Source: Candidatus Omnitrophota bacterium | GTDB lineage: Bacteria > Omnitrophota > Gorgyraeia > Duberdicusellales > 4484-171 | DNA: 9,225 nt | Assembly: GCA_016939345.1 (NCBI GenBank) | Contig: JAFGHG010000078.1 | Coordinates: 1 to 9,225, forward strand | Direction: 5' to 3' | Shown: one piece after another, positions 1 through 6,143 of the stretch | Position numbering within the stretch: position 1 is the stretch's first letter | Layout of the letters: each line of letters starts with the position of its first letter | Made by a program: the position numbers and the translations under genes | Notes under the pieces: generated by a model | Database searches by the model: none | Told to the model about the DNA's origin: nothing | Seen by the model: only the letters and a program-made list of their open reading frames with translations

Positions 1-1649
1 AGATATTTCGCAACGCCATACTTGTAAACCCTAAGGAGTTTAATAACCGGCATTGGGTCATCTTTGATGAAATCCATTATCTTGACGATATCGAACGCGG
101 CACTGTCTGGGAAGAAGCCATAATCCTTCTGCCTCCCCATATGAAACTTTTGGCTTTAAGCGCCACTATACCTAATATAAAAGAATTCATTGAGTGGCTG
201 GAAAAAGTCCATGCTCATCCTTTAAAATCCATAGTGGAAACAGTAAGGCCGGTGCCGTTACATTTCCATTTTCAGTGCGATAACCAGATCTTTAATAATC
301 TAAAGTCTTTAAAGAAAACAAATCTGCTTAATAAAAAACTTAAAACATCTTCCTATCAAGAAAAATACTGGCATTCAAAACCCAACAGCATCAAGACATT
401 AATAAGCTATTTAAAAGATAACAATTCTTATCCCTGTATCTATTTTTCTTTTTCCCGACGCCGCTGCGAAGACCTGGCCCAGGATGCCGGTTTTAATAAC
501 TTTCTAAGCCTCGAGGAAAAAACTTTGATCACTAAAACTTTTGAAGAACTCCTGGCTAAATTCAATATATCAGCATCATCAGATATTAATTTTCTTAATC
601 CTCTGATCAAAAAAGGCATCGCCTATCATCATGCCGGCCTGCTGCCTACGATCAAAGAGATAATCGAGCGTCTTTTTACGACCGGCTTGATAAAACTTAT
701 TTTTACCACCGAGACTTTTGCTTTAGGTGTCAATATGCCGGCTAAAACAGTTGTTTTTGACTCTTTAAGCAAGTATTACGGCCATTATCACGGCTATTTA
801 AAGACCCGCGATTTTTACCAAATGGCCGGCCGCTCAGGAAGAAGGGGCATTGATGAAGAAGGCTTTGTCTTTTCAAGGGTAAACCCTTCGCATATCGATG
901 AGTTAAGCCTTGAAAAGATTATCTACGGCGAATACGAGCCTATAAAAAGCCAGCTTAACTCCTGTTATGCAACTATTATCAATCTTTATAAAATTATGGG
1001 TGACAGGATATACGATATCTATCCTAACTCTTTTCATTTCTTCCAAAGCAAGATGTGGGAGAAAAAAGAAGTCCGTGGACTTTTAAAGCGCAAGATATCC
1101 CTGCTTAAAAACTTAAATTATATCAGGGATCAAAACATAACCAGTAAAGCTGAACTTGCAGCTAAAGTATACAGTTTCGAATTAACAGTCGGCGAGCTTT
1201 TTGAAAGCGCCTATCTTGACGGCTGTAATCCTCAGGCTCTCTTCACTGTTATAACTGCCCTGGTTTATGAACCGCGTAAGGGCGAAAGAAAACCCAAATT
1301 AAGCAAACGGACAAAAATAATAAAAAAAGACCTTAATAAACTTGTCAAGAATATCCATAAAAAAGAACGTTCTTTCAGGATTTACCCTTTAAGCAAAAAG
1401 GCCTTTTTCCATCTTGCTGAAGCGTCGAATCTCTGGTTTGACGGAATAAATTTTTCCAAGCTTTCCAATAACTGCTCTATAGATGACGGCGAGATAGTGC
1501 GCTATTTTCGAATGAGCATACAGGTGCTGCGCCAGATATACTCATCGCAAGTAATAGCTCCAGCTCTTAAAGAAAAAATTTTTTACTGCTTGAATAAGGT
1601 AAACCGTGATGTGGTAGATGCCGAAAAGCAGCTGAGGCAAGAATTCTAA
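1..1649 (+). CDS. Ski2/Mtr4-like DExH-box helicase with C-terminal DSHCT-type domain, 5' partial
   Basis: ATP-dependent superfamily 2 helicase, probably acting on RNA by analogy with the Ski2/Mtr4 family. The start is outside the window. The frame is open from base 3 and gives 548 residues, so the ATG at 141 is internal and not the real start. Numbering from base 3, I see motif II DEIH (22-25), motif III SAT (53-55), a second RecA domain with YFSFSRRRCE (147-156), GIAYHHAGLLP (about 205-215), motif V ETFALGVNMPAKT (237-249) and motif VI QMAGRSGRRG (273-282). A winged-helix-like stretch follows. From about residue 396 to the end there is a helical region like the DSHCT domain (ALVYEPRKGER, then IVRYFRMSIQVLRQI and NRDVVDAEKQL). 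The missing N-terminus should hold the Walker A motif. It converges on alr with 31 bases between stops. Family assignment is firm; the cellular substrate is unknown. Confidence 0.9.
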   Translation, partial: IFRNAILVNPKEFNNRHWVIFDEIHYLDDIERGTVWEEAIILLPPHMKLLALSATIPNIKEFIEWLEKVHAHPLKSIVETVRPVPLHFHFQCDNQIFNNLKSLKKTNLLNKKLKTSSYQEKYWHSKPNSIKTLISYLKDNNSYPCIYFSFSRRRCEDLAQDAGFNNFLSLEEKTLITKTFEELLAKFNISASSDINFLNPLIKKGIAYHHAGLLPTIKEIIERLFTTGLIKLIFTTETFALGVNMPAKTVVFDSLSKYYGHYHGYLKTRDFYQMAGRSGRRGIDEEGFVFSRVNPSHIDELSLEKIIYGEYEPIKSQLNSCYATIINLYKIMGDRIYDIYPNSFHFFQSKMWEKKEVRGLLKRKISLLKNLNYIRDQNITSKAELAAKVYSFELTVGELFESAYLDGCNPQALFTVITALVYEPRKGERKPKLSKRTKIIKKDLNKLVKNIHKKERSFRIYPLSKKAFFHLAEASNLWFDGINFSKLSNNCSIDDGEIVRYFRMSIQVLRQIYSSQVIAPALKEKIFYCLNKVNRDVVDAEKQLRQEF

Positions 1650-1650
1650 T

Positions 1651-1679
1651 CCAACCCCCAAACCCTAACCCCTAAACCC
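1651..1679 (-). repeat. G-run repeat, copy A, between convergent genes
   Basis: On the + strand this reads as C runs separated by AAA, TAA and TAAA. On the minus strand it has four G runs (3, 4, 3 and 5 G) with loops of 4, 3 and 3 bases, which meets the usual quadruplex pattern; a further GGG lies in the last codons of alr (1685-1687). It fills nearly all of the 31 bases between the helicase stop (1647-1649) and the alr stop (1681-1683). The 17-base core at 1656-1672 matches copy B at 16 of 17 positions, and 1663-1679 matches copy C at 16 of 17. No hairpin terminator is visible here. Confidence 0.8.
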
Positions 1680-1680
1680 T

Positions 1681-2787
1681 TTATCCCTTATATATTCGCG
1701 GTATGCTTAAGGAAAGGCGGCTTACTATCTCATAGGGTATTGTCTGTGCCATTACCGCCAGATCCTCGGCTCTGATTGCTTTAAAACCGCTTTTGCCGAT
1801 TAAAATAACTTCATCTCCCGGGCATATTCCTCGTTTATTCCTGATATCAACCATTATATGATCCATGCATACTCTTCCGGCAAGATTGAAATAATTATTT
1901 TTAATAATTACTTTTGAACGGTTAGATAAAGCCCATGGATAGCCGTCGGCATAACCTATGGCAACTGTAGCTATCTGACTTGCCCTCTTGGCAATATAAG
2001 TCCTGCCGTAACTTACGCTCATGCCTTTTGCTATATTTTTTACAAAAATCACTTTTGACTTTAAAGAAAGCAGAGGCTGGGTCTTTAGGCCGGAATCAGG
2101 CTGCGGCTCTATTCCATAAAGTATCAAACCCGGCCTTACCATATTAAAATGGGCTTGAGGAAATTTCAAAATCCCGATGCTGTTGGCGCAGTGTTGATAT
2201 TTAAAAGTTATCCTTTTACCTTCCAAATAGCTAATGAAACCGTTAAAAGTATTTATCTGATATTTTGTAAATTCGGGATCGCTGTCAGCTACGGGAAAAT
2301 GGGTAAAAATTCCCTCTAGGATTAAATTATCCAAAGCAGATAATTCTCTGATGAAGCCTTTTGCTTCTTTATGGTAAAATCCCAGCCTCCCCATGCCTGT
2401 ATCTATTTTTACATGAACTCTTATTTTGCGCTTTCTTCTGCCAGCCTCTTTATCCAATTTTTTGGCAAATTTAAGGTCGACAACTGTAGGAATTATGTCA
2501 TAATCAAGAAAATGGTCGGCAAAATCATCAAGCACAGAAGTAAGAACAAGTATTGAACCCGTAAAACCGTCATCGCGCAGACGCATGGCCTCTTCAACAC
2601 TGCCTACCCCGAAGAAATCAATCCCTTGAGAGCTCAACTCTCTTGCCACAGGTATCAAGCCGTGACCGTAAGCAGACTGTTTTATAGTGGCAATAATTTT
2701 TATTTTTGGGCCCAGAAAGCTGCGGACAGCCTTTAGATTGTTTCGCAGGGCCTTTAAATCAACTTCTATCCATAATGGCCTTATCAT
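1681..2787 (-). CDS. alr: alanine racemase
   Basis: PLP-dependent, cytosolic interconversion of L- and D-alanine, supplying D-Ala for peptidoglycan. The 368 residues match the usual family length. The PLP lysine is K36 in IKQSAYGHG; the more common form is KANAYGHG, so two residues after the lysine differ while AYGHG is kept. Other hallmarks are KIDTGMGRLGF (127-137), HCANS (199-203), MVRPGLILYG (216-225), the second catalytic base Y260 in SYGRTY, GRVCMDHIMVDI (304-315) and TIPYEIVSRLS (349-359). The ATG at 2787 gives the standard N-terminus (RPLWIEVDLKAL), but no clear Shine-Dalgarno sequence precedes it. It follows tsaB after 67 bases on the same strand, so it may be read from the tsaB promoter. 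Its 3' end abuts G-run repeat copy A. Confidence 0.96.
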   Translation of the reverse strand: MIRPLWIEVDLKALRNNLKAVRSFLGPKIKIIATIKQSAYGHGLIPVARELSSQGIDFFGVGSVEEAMRLRDDGFTGSILVLTSVLDDFADHFLDYDIIPTVVDLKFAKKLDKEAGRRKRKIRVHVKIDTGMGRLGFYHKEAKGFIRELSALDNLILEGIFTHFPVADSDPEFTKYQINTFNGFISYLEGKRITFKYQHCANSIGILKFPQAHFNMVRPGLILYGIEPQPDSGLKTQPLLSLKSKVIFVKNIAKGMSVSYGRTYIAKRASQIATVAIGYADGYPWALSNRSKVIIKNNYFNLAGRVCMDHIMVDIRNKRGICPGDEVILIGKSGFKAIRAEDLAVMAQTIPYEIVSRLSLSIPRIYKG

Positions 2788-2837
2788 AATCTTAAGTTAT
2801 AAGTTGTGATTATTAATTTTGTTTAAAAAAATAATTA

Positions 2838-2862
2838 CCCCTAATCCCCAAACCCTAGCCCC
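2838..2862 (-). repeat. G-run repeat, copy B, overlapping the tsaB stop codon
   Basis: On the minus strand there are four G runs (4, 3, 4 and 4) with loops CTA, TTT and ATTA, matching the quadruplex pattern. The repeat starts inside tsaB: the penultimate codons and the TAG stop (2855-2857) are part of it. Seven T residues follow soon after on the same strand (2825-2831), so G runs plus a T tract occur in the order seen in terminators, but without a hairpin. The 17-base core at 2846-2862 differs from copy A at one position. Confidence 0.8.
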
Positions 2863-3520
2863 TTTTTCTGATTTGGCAGGTTTTAGGATGTATATATAAA
2901 GGTAAGAGTTTATCAAGAGATGTGAATTTTTTTTTCTTAACACGCTCTCCGGCAAAAGCAAGCAGATAATAAGCTTTTGGGTAAATATCTTTTGGATAAA
3001 ATTCAATATCAGGATAGAGCTTGGGCAATTGCTTTCTTAAATGTTTATCATATGTCACAAATAAAGTATCTGAAATGTTTTCTATTTTATCTAAAGATAC
3101 AAGCCTTGTTCTGCCTTTAGCTTTTACCAGACCATTTTTTATTTTAAAATCAGCACGGTATAAAAGGTCTTTCCGGGCATCAGTTACTACTGATATATAG
3201 TGGCTTTTAGACTTCAGCTGTTCGGCACAGGATAAAAAGCTGGATAGGGATACAACCGGAATACCTGTGGCTAAAGAAAAGGCCTTAATAAGGCTGAATG
3301 AGATTCTCAAGCCAGTGAACGAACCAGGGCCTGAGCCTACAACCAGGGCATCAAAATAATTGATTTTTTTATTTATTTTTTTTAGATACTTTTGCATATA
3401 AACAATAAGCTGGGAAGCGCCAAAGCGGATGCGCCGGTTCAGGTTAAACAATATACCATCAGCATTAGCCGCACATAATGATATATTTTCGCAGGAACTA
3501 TCTAAGGCTAAGAGCTTCAA
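2855..3520 (-). CDS. tsaB: tRNA threonylcarbamoyladenosine biosynthesis protein TsaB
   Basis: TsaB is the ASKHA-fold partner of TsaD in the complex that transfers threonylcarbamoyl to A37 of ANN-decoding tRNAs. The hallmark VGSGPGSFTGLRIS lies at residues 61-74, and the N-terminus KLLALDSS is the expected first beta strand. I chose the TTG at 3520 (221 residues), although an ATG upstream at 3589 keeps the frame open. GGAGG sits 8 bases before this TTG, a promoter lies between the two candidate starts so the longer form could not be made from it, and the family normally begins at this point. The last codons run into G-run repeat copy B. A run of nine A on the coding strand (2927-2935), about 24 codons before the stop, is a possible slippage site. 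alr follows. The partner gene tsaE is at 5657-6133. Confidence 0.93.
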   Translation of the reverse strand: MKLLALDSSCENISLCAANADGILFNLNRRIRFGASQLIVYMQKYLKKINKKINYFDALVVGSGPGSFTGLRISFSLIKAFSLATGIPVVSLSSFLSCAEQLKSKSHYISVVTDARKDLLYRADFKIKNGLVKAKGRTRLVSLDKIENISDTLFVTYDKHLRKQLPKLYPDIEFYPKDIYPKAYYLLAFAGERVKKKKFTSLDKLLPLYIHPKTCQIRKRG

Positions 3521-3528
3521 TTCGTTAT

Positions 3529-3533
3529 CCTCC
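3529..3533 (-). promoter_or_regulatory. Shine-Dalgarno of tsaB, decides a TTG start
   Basis: GGAGG on the minus strand, 8 bases before the TTG at 3520. It is the strongest ribosome binding site in the window and is why the short TTG-initiated form of tsaB is preferred over the ATG at 3589. Confidence 0.85.
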
Positions 3534-3542
3534 AACGACGCT

Positions 3543-3571
3543 ACTATACATAAAATGAGAAACCTGGTCAA
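3543..3571 (-). promoter_or_regulatory. sigma70-type promoter of tsaB (and possibly alr)
   Basis: On the minus strand, TTGACC (3566-3571) and TATAGT (3543-3548) are separated by exactly 17 bases. Transcription would begin around 3536-3537, leaving a leader of only about 16 bases that contains the GGAGG. It lies inside the 94-base region between two divergent genes. This is a consensus match by eye; no expression data are available. Confidence 0.7.
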
Positions 3572-3598
3572 GGTTTTTCTACAATTCAACTAAAAATA

Positions 3599-3607
3599 TG
3601 TTAAAAT
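3599..3607 (+). promoter_or_regulatory. possible extended -10 promoter element of the membrane-protein gene
   Basis: TG, one base, then TAAAAT (3602-3607), the form of an extended -10 element. No good -35 box is visible at the right distance. A start site seven bases downstream would fall at 3614, directly before the ATG at 3615, so the transcript could be leaderless; no Shine-Dalgarno precedes that ATG. Tentative. Confidence 0.35.
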
Positions 3608-3614
3608 ATCCTAA

Positions 3615-4979
3615 ATGCCAAATAACACCCACCATGAAAAAAATTCCAGCCTTTCGCTTCGTCCTTATTTTCTGGCTTTGATGCTGATGATATTTCAGTA
3701 CTGGGAGTGCTGGTGGCTTTTCCAGATAAACGGCAATAATCTAACTGCCCTTTTTATTTCAATTACTTTCATAACCCTTCTTGTTTTTTTTGTATTAGAC
3801 CTTAAGTTCAGCCCAAAAAAAATTAAGATCCAAGATGCTTTTGTCTGGGCAGTCATATCTTTATGGATCATCTCATCTTCTAGATCCCTTATCTGCGGTT
3901 ACAAAATGAAAGCAGTATCCATTCCTCTGGGCATAGTGCTTATTATGCTTATTGCCTGCGCTTACATAATTTCTTATAAAAAAAATCTTATTTATCCTCT
4001 TATGGCATCAATGATATTTTTTATAATCTTTTATTCTGCAAAATATATAGAAAACAACCAGTTTGAGGTCTTCTTTGAACCGGGAATGCCCTTTTGGCTG
4101 GTTAATGAAAACAGCCAGCGCCTTCTTCAAGGACAATGGATTTATCGATATGAAGACTATTCCATGCTTCCTTATCCCTTATTACTTATATTTCCTTACC
4201 TGCCATTTAAGTTTTTTAACATGGACCTGCGCTGGGCTAATGTCCTGGCAACATGCATTACGGTCTTTCTGGCTTTTTATGCCGGAAAATATTCAAGATT
4301 TAAAAACTACAGGCTTTTGATCCTTATCTTTTTTTTATCCCCGGCAACAATCTATAGCATGCTTAGCACGCATATTTTCTTTTACTGCCTTCTGCTGGCT
4401 TTTTTTATCATAACAATAAACAAGGGAAAAATAGCCTGGCAAAAAACACTACTGCTTTTCTCCTGTTTTATTAGGCCCTTGTCTTTGTCTTTGGTCCCGG
4501 CCTGGTTGATTTATCAGTTGAAACCTAAAAGATCATCGCCTTTTTTAGGGTTAAAAAAATTTTATCTGATAATGAAACCCAGTCTTCTTGACATTACTCT
4601 TATACTCATAACCCTTAGCCCTGTTATCGTATCAGCGAAATGCTTTTTCTGGAATTTGCTTAATCATCCTTATTTAGACGGACTTAAGTCTATTAAACTT
4701 TCTAATTTTCCGCAATCATCTACCCAGCTGTCTCTAAGCTACCTGTTGCCCTACTGGAAAAATTTATATTTGGTGTCATTGACTCAGCTCTTAGGGCTCC
4801 TTGGCATCTGTTATCTTTTTTACAAAAAAAACTATCTCTATAGAAACCCTGACAAATCTTTGATTTTTTGTTATATGCTGTTTATATCGCTTGGTGTTCA
4901 ACTATACAATTATTACTGGTTCCCAGTTATGGCCATGTCACTTTTCAGCGCTTTAACCGAAGAGGAGAGAAAAAAATGA
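3615..4979 (+). CDS. polytopic membrane protein, GT-C/GT87-like glycosyltransferase candidate
   Basis: A 454-residue protein with about 12 hydrophobic segments (roughly 18-36, 43-62, 75-93, 100-120, 125-143, 185-200, 207-225, 232-250, 252-268, 278-300, 324-348, 384-403 and 416-446; some may be re-entrant). After the fifth segment a loop reads MPFWLVNENSQRLLQGQWIY, then YEDYSMLPYPLLLIFPYLPF. This resembles the extracytoplasmic loop and following YPP-like helix of GT87/DUF2029 polyprenyl-phosphate-sugar glycosyltransferases. From that I infer sugar transfer on the outer face of the inner membrane, but no catalytic residue can be proven. The ATG at 3615 gives a short charged N-terminus before the first helix; there is no Shine-Dalgarno. 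The stop overlaps the next gene (ATGA), suggesting coupled translation. Many 8-base A or T runs occur in the coding sequence. It could instead be an unrelated polytopic protein. Confidence 0.6.
   Translation: MPNNTHHEKNSSLSLRPYFLALMLMIFQYWECWWLFQINGNNLTALFISITFITLLVFFVLDLKFSPKKIKIQDAFVWAVISLWIISSSRSLICGYKMKAVSIPLGIVLIMLIACAYIISYKKNLIYPLMASMIFFIIFYSAKYIENNQFEVFFEPGMPFWLVNENSQRLLQGQWIYRYEDYSMLPYPLLLIFPYLPFKFFNMDLRWANVLATCITVFLAFYAGKYSRFKNYRLLILIFFLSPATIYSMLSTHIFFYCLLLAFFIITINKGKIAWQKTLLLFSCFIRPLSLSLVPAWLIYQLKPKRSSPFLGLKKFYLIMKPSLLDITLILITLSPVIVSAKCFFWNLLNHPYLDGLKSIKLSNFPQSSTQLSLSYLLPYWKNLYLVSLTQLLGLLGICYLFYKKNYLYRNPDKSLIFCYMLFISLGVQLYNYYWFPVMAMSLFSALTEEERKK
4962..4967 (+). promoter_or_regulatory. 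Shine-Dalgarno of the two-segment membrane protein gene
   Basis: GAGGAG inside the end of the preceding gene, 8 bases before the ATG at 4976. It fixes that start in preference to the in-frame ATG at 4868, which lies deep inside the preceding gene and has no ribosome binding site. Confidence 0.75.
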
Positions 4980-5674
4980 CTGATTTACTGATAGCTGTTA
5001 AAATACAGGAAACAACAAGCAAACTCTATCTAAGGATAAAAGACCGATTTCCGGATTCCGGTCTTTTAAATACCTGCCAAAAGCTTATCGATATAGCCAA
5101 AGAAAGTGATAAAACTCTGCTCTGGATATCAAGGCCAAACTACCTTCTAAGAAGCATTATATATTCCCTGATAGTCTTTCTTGTGTCTGTGATAATCTAT
5201 TCGATCTGCCAGCTTAATTTAAAAGCCGACGGCATAAATATAGCCGATTTTATACAGATGACCGAAGCCGGCCTGAATGAGATAATCATAATCGGAGCCG
5301 GTATTGCTTTTCTGGTAACTTTTGAAAACAAAAAAAAGCGGGAAAGAGTAATAAGGGCGATCAATAGATTAAGATGCCTCTCACATGTCATAGATGCCCA
5401 CCAACTGACCAAAGACCCCGACACCGTTATGACCATAAGTGTTCCCACTGTTAATTCGCCAAAAAGAAAGCTTAATGTTTATGAGCTGGGAAGGTATCTG
5501 GATTACTGTTCGGAAATGCTGTCTCTGGTCAGCAAAATCGGTTTTCTTTATGTCCAGAATTTTGATGACCCTACAGCTAACAATGCGGTAAATGACCTCG
5601 AAAGCCTGACCACAGGACTCTGCCGTAAGATATGGCAAAAAATAATCATCTTAAGGTCAATGAGAAGCAGTTAA
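4976..5674 (+). CDS. conserved protein of unknown function with two membrane segments
   Basis: A 232-residue protein I cannot assign a function to. An N-terminal soluble part (1-55) is followed by a membrane segment at about 57-79 (LLRSIIYSLIVFLVSVIIYS), a short loop, a second segment at about 100-116 (NEIIIIGAGIAFLVTF), then a basic patch KKKRERVIRAINRLR (119-133) and a soluble C-terminal half. That half has well-formed blocks, HVIDAHQLTKDPD (137-149), YELGRYLDYCSEMLSL (169-184) and LESLTTGLCRKIWQKI (208-223), which I recall from a widespread uncharacterised bacterial family; this is memory, not a search. The start overlaps the preceding stop by four bases, so it is probably co-translated with the glycosyltransferase-like gene. 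Its last 18 bases overlap the 3' end of tsaE on the other strand. Confidence 0.8.
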   Translation: MTDLLIAVKIQETTSKLYLRIKDRFPDSGLLNTCQKLIDIAKESDKTLLWISRPNYLLRSIIYSLIVFLVSVIIYSICQLNLKADGINIADFIQMTEAGLNEIIIIGAGIAFLVTFENKKKRERVIRAINRLRCLSHVIDAHQLTKDPDTVMTISVPTVNSPKRKLNVYELGRYLDYCSEMLSLVSKIGFLYVQNFDDPTANNAVNDLESLTTGLCRKIWQKIIILRSMRSS

Positions 5675-6133
5675 AAGAGCCTTCCTCTTGATATCTTTAA
5701 GCCTCTTATCTTCTAAGCCTTTTAAGGAAAAGGAAATTTTACGCTCATTCTGGCTGAGAAAAGAGAATTCTATCAATATAAAACTATCCAGGTTTTTAAT
5801 AATTTTTCCTCCCCACTCGATGAAAGACAAAGAGTGCGGCTGATAAACGAATTCATCTAAACCTAAATCCCTTAATCCCCGGCTATCTATTCGGTAAAGG
5901 TCTATATGGTTAATTGCTAAACCTCTGACTTTATACTGCCGCAGAAGAGTAAATGTCGGGCTTAAAACCATTTTTTTATAACTAAAACCTTCAAGAACGC
6001 CCTTAACAAAGGTGGTTTTGCCTGCTCCCAGCTCGCCCTCAAGTATAATTATATCTTTAGGTTTTAAAACTTCAGCCGTAAGGCGGCCACAATTTTTAGT
6101 ATCTTCGGCCGATTTTGTTGTAATCTTAAACAT
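5657..6133 (-). CDS. tsaE: tRNA threonylcarbamoyladenosine biosynthesis ATPase TsaE
   Basis: Small P-loop ATPase that binds the TsaB-TsaD complex and is needed for repeated rounds of t6A synthesis. The 158 residues fit the family. Visible motifs are Walker A GELGAGKTT (33-41), SPTFTLL (58-64), HIDLYRID (76-83), LGLDEF (90-95) and FIEWGGKI (104-111), where E106-W107 is the conserved Walker B-like site. It follows thiL with only 10 bases between stop and start, so it is almost certainly read with thiL. No Shine-Dalgarno is visible before the ATG, suggesting translation by reinitiation from thiL. Its 3' end overlaps the convergent two-segment membrane protein gene by 18 bases; both reading frames are intact. 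Confidence 0.96.
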   Translation of the reverse strand: MFKITTKSAEDTKNCGRLTAEVLKPKDIIILEGELGAGKTTFVKGVLEGFSYKKMVLSPTFTLLRQYKVRGLAINHIDLYRIDSRGLRDLGLDEFVYQPHSLSFIEWGGKIIKNLDSFILIEFSFLSQNERKISFSLKGLEDKRLKDIKRKALLTASH

Positions 6134-6143
6134 CTGTAGTTTA

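Noticed and set aside
2797..3006. 69-residue minus-strand open frame over the end of tsaB
   Set aside because: Out-of-frame shadow of tsaB; the tsaB frame is intact through this stretch.
3521..3589. 23-residue N-terminal extension of tsaB from the upstream ATG
   Set aside because: The promoter and GGAGG lie within it, and the normal family start is at the TTG.
4868..4975. Upstream in-frame start for the two-segment membrane protein
   Set aside because: It is inside the preceding gene with no ribosome binding site; the ATG at 4976 has GAGGAG and a four-base stop-start overlap.
5858..5882. C-rich string in tsaE resembling the G-run repeat
   Set aside because: It has only two good C runs and encodes the conserved RGLRDLGLD segment, so coding constraint explains it.
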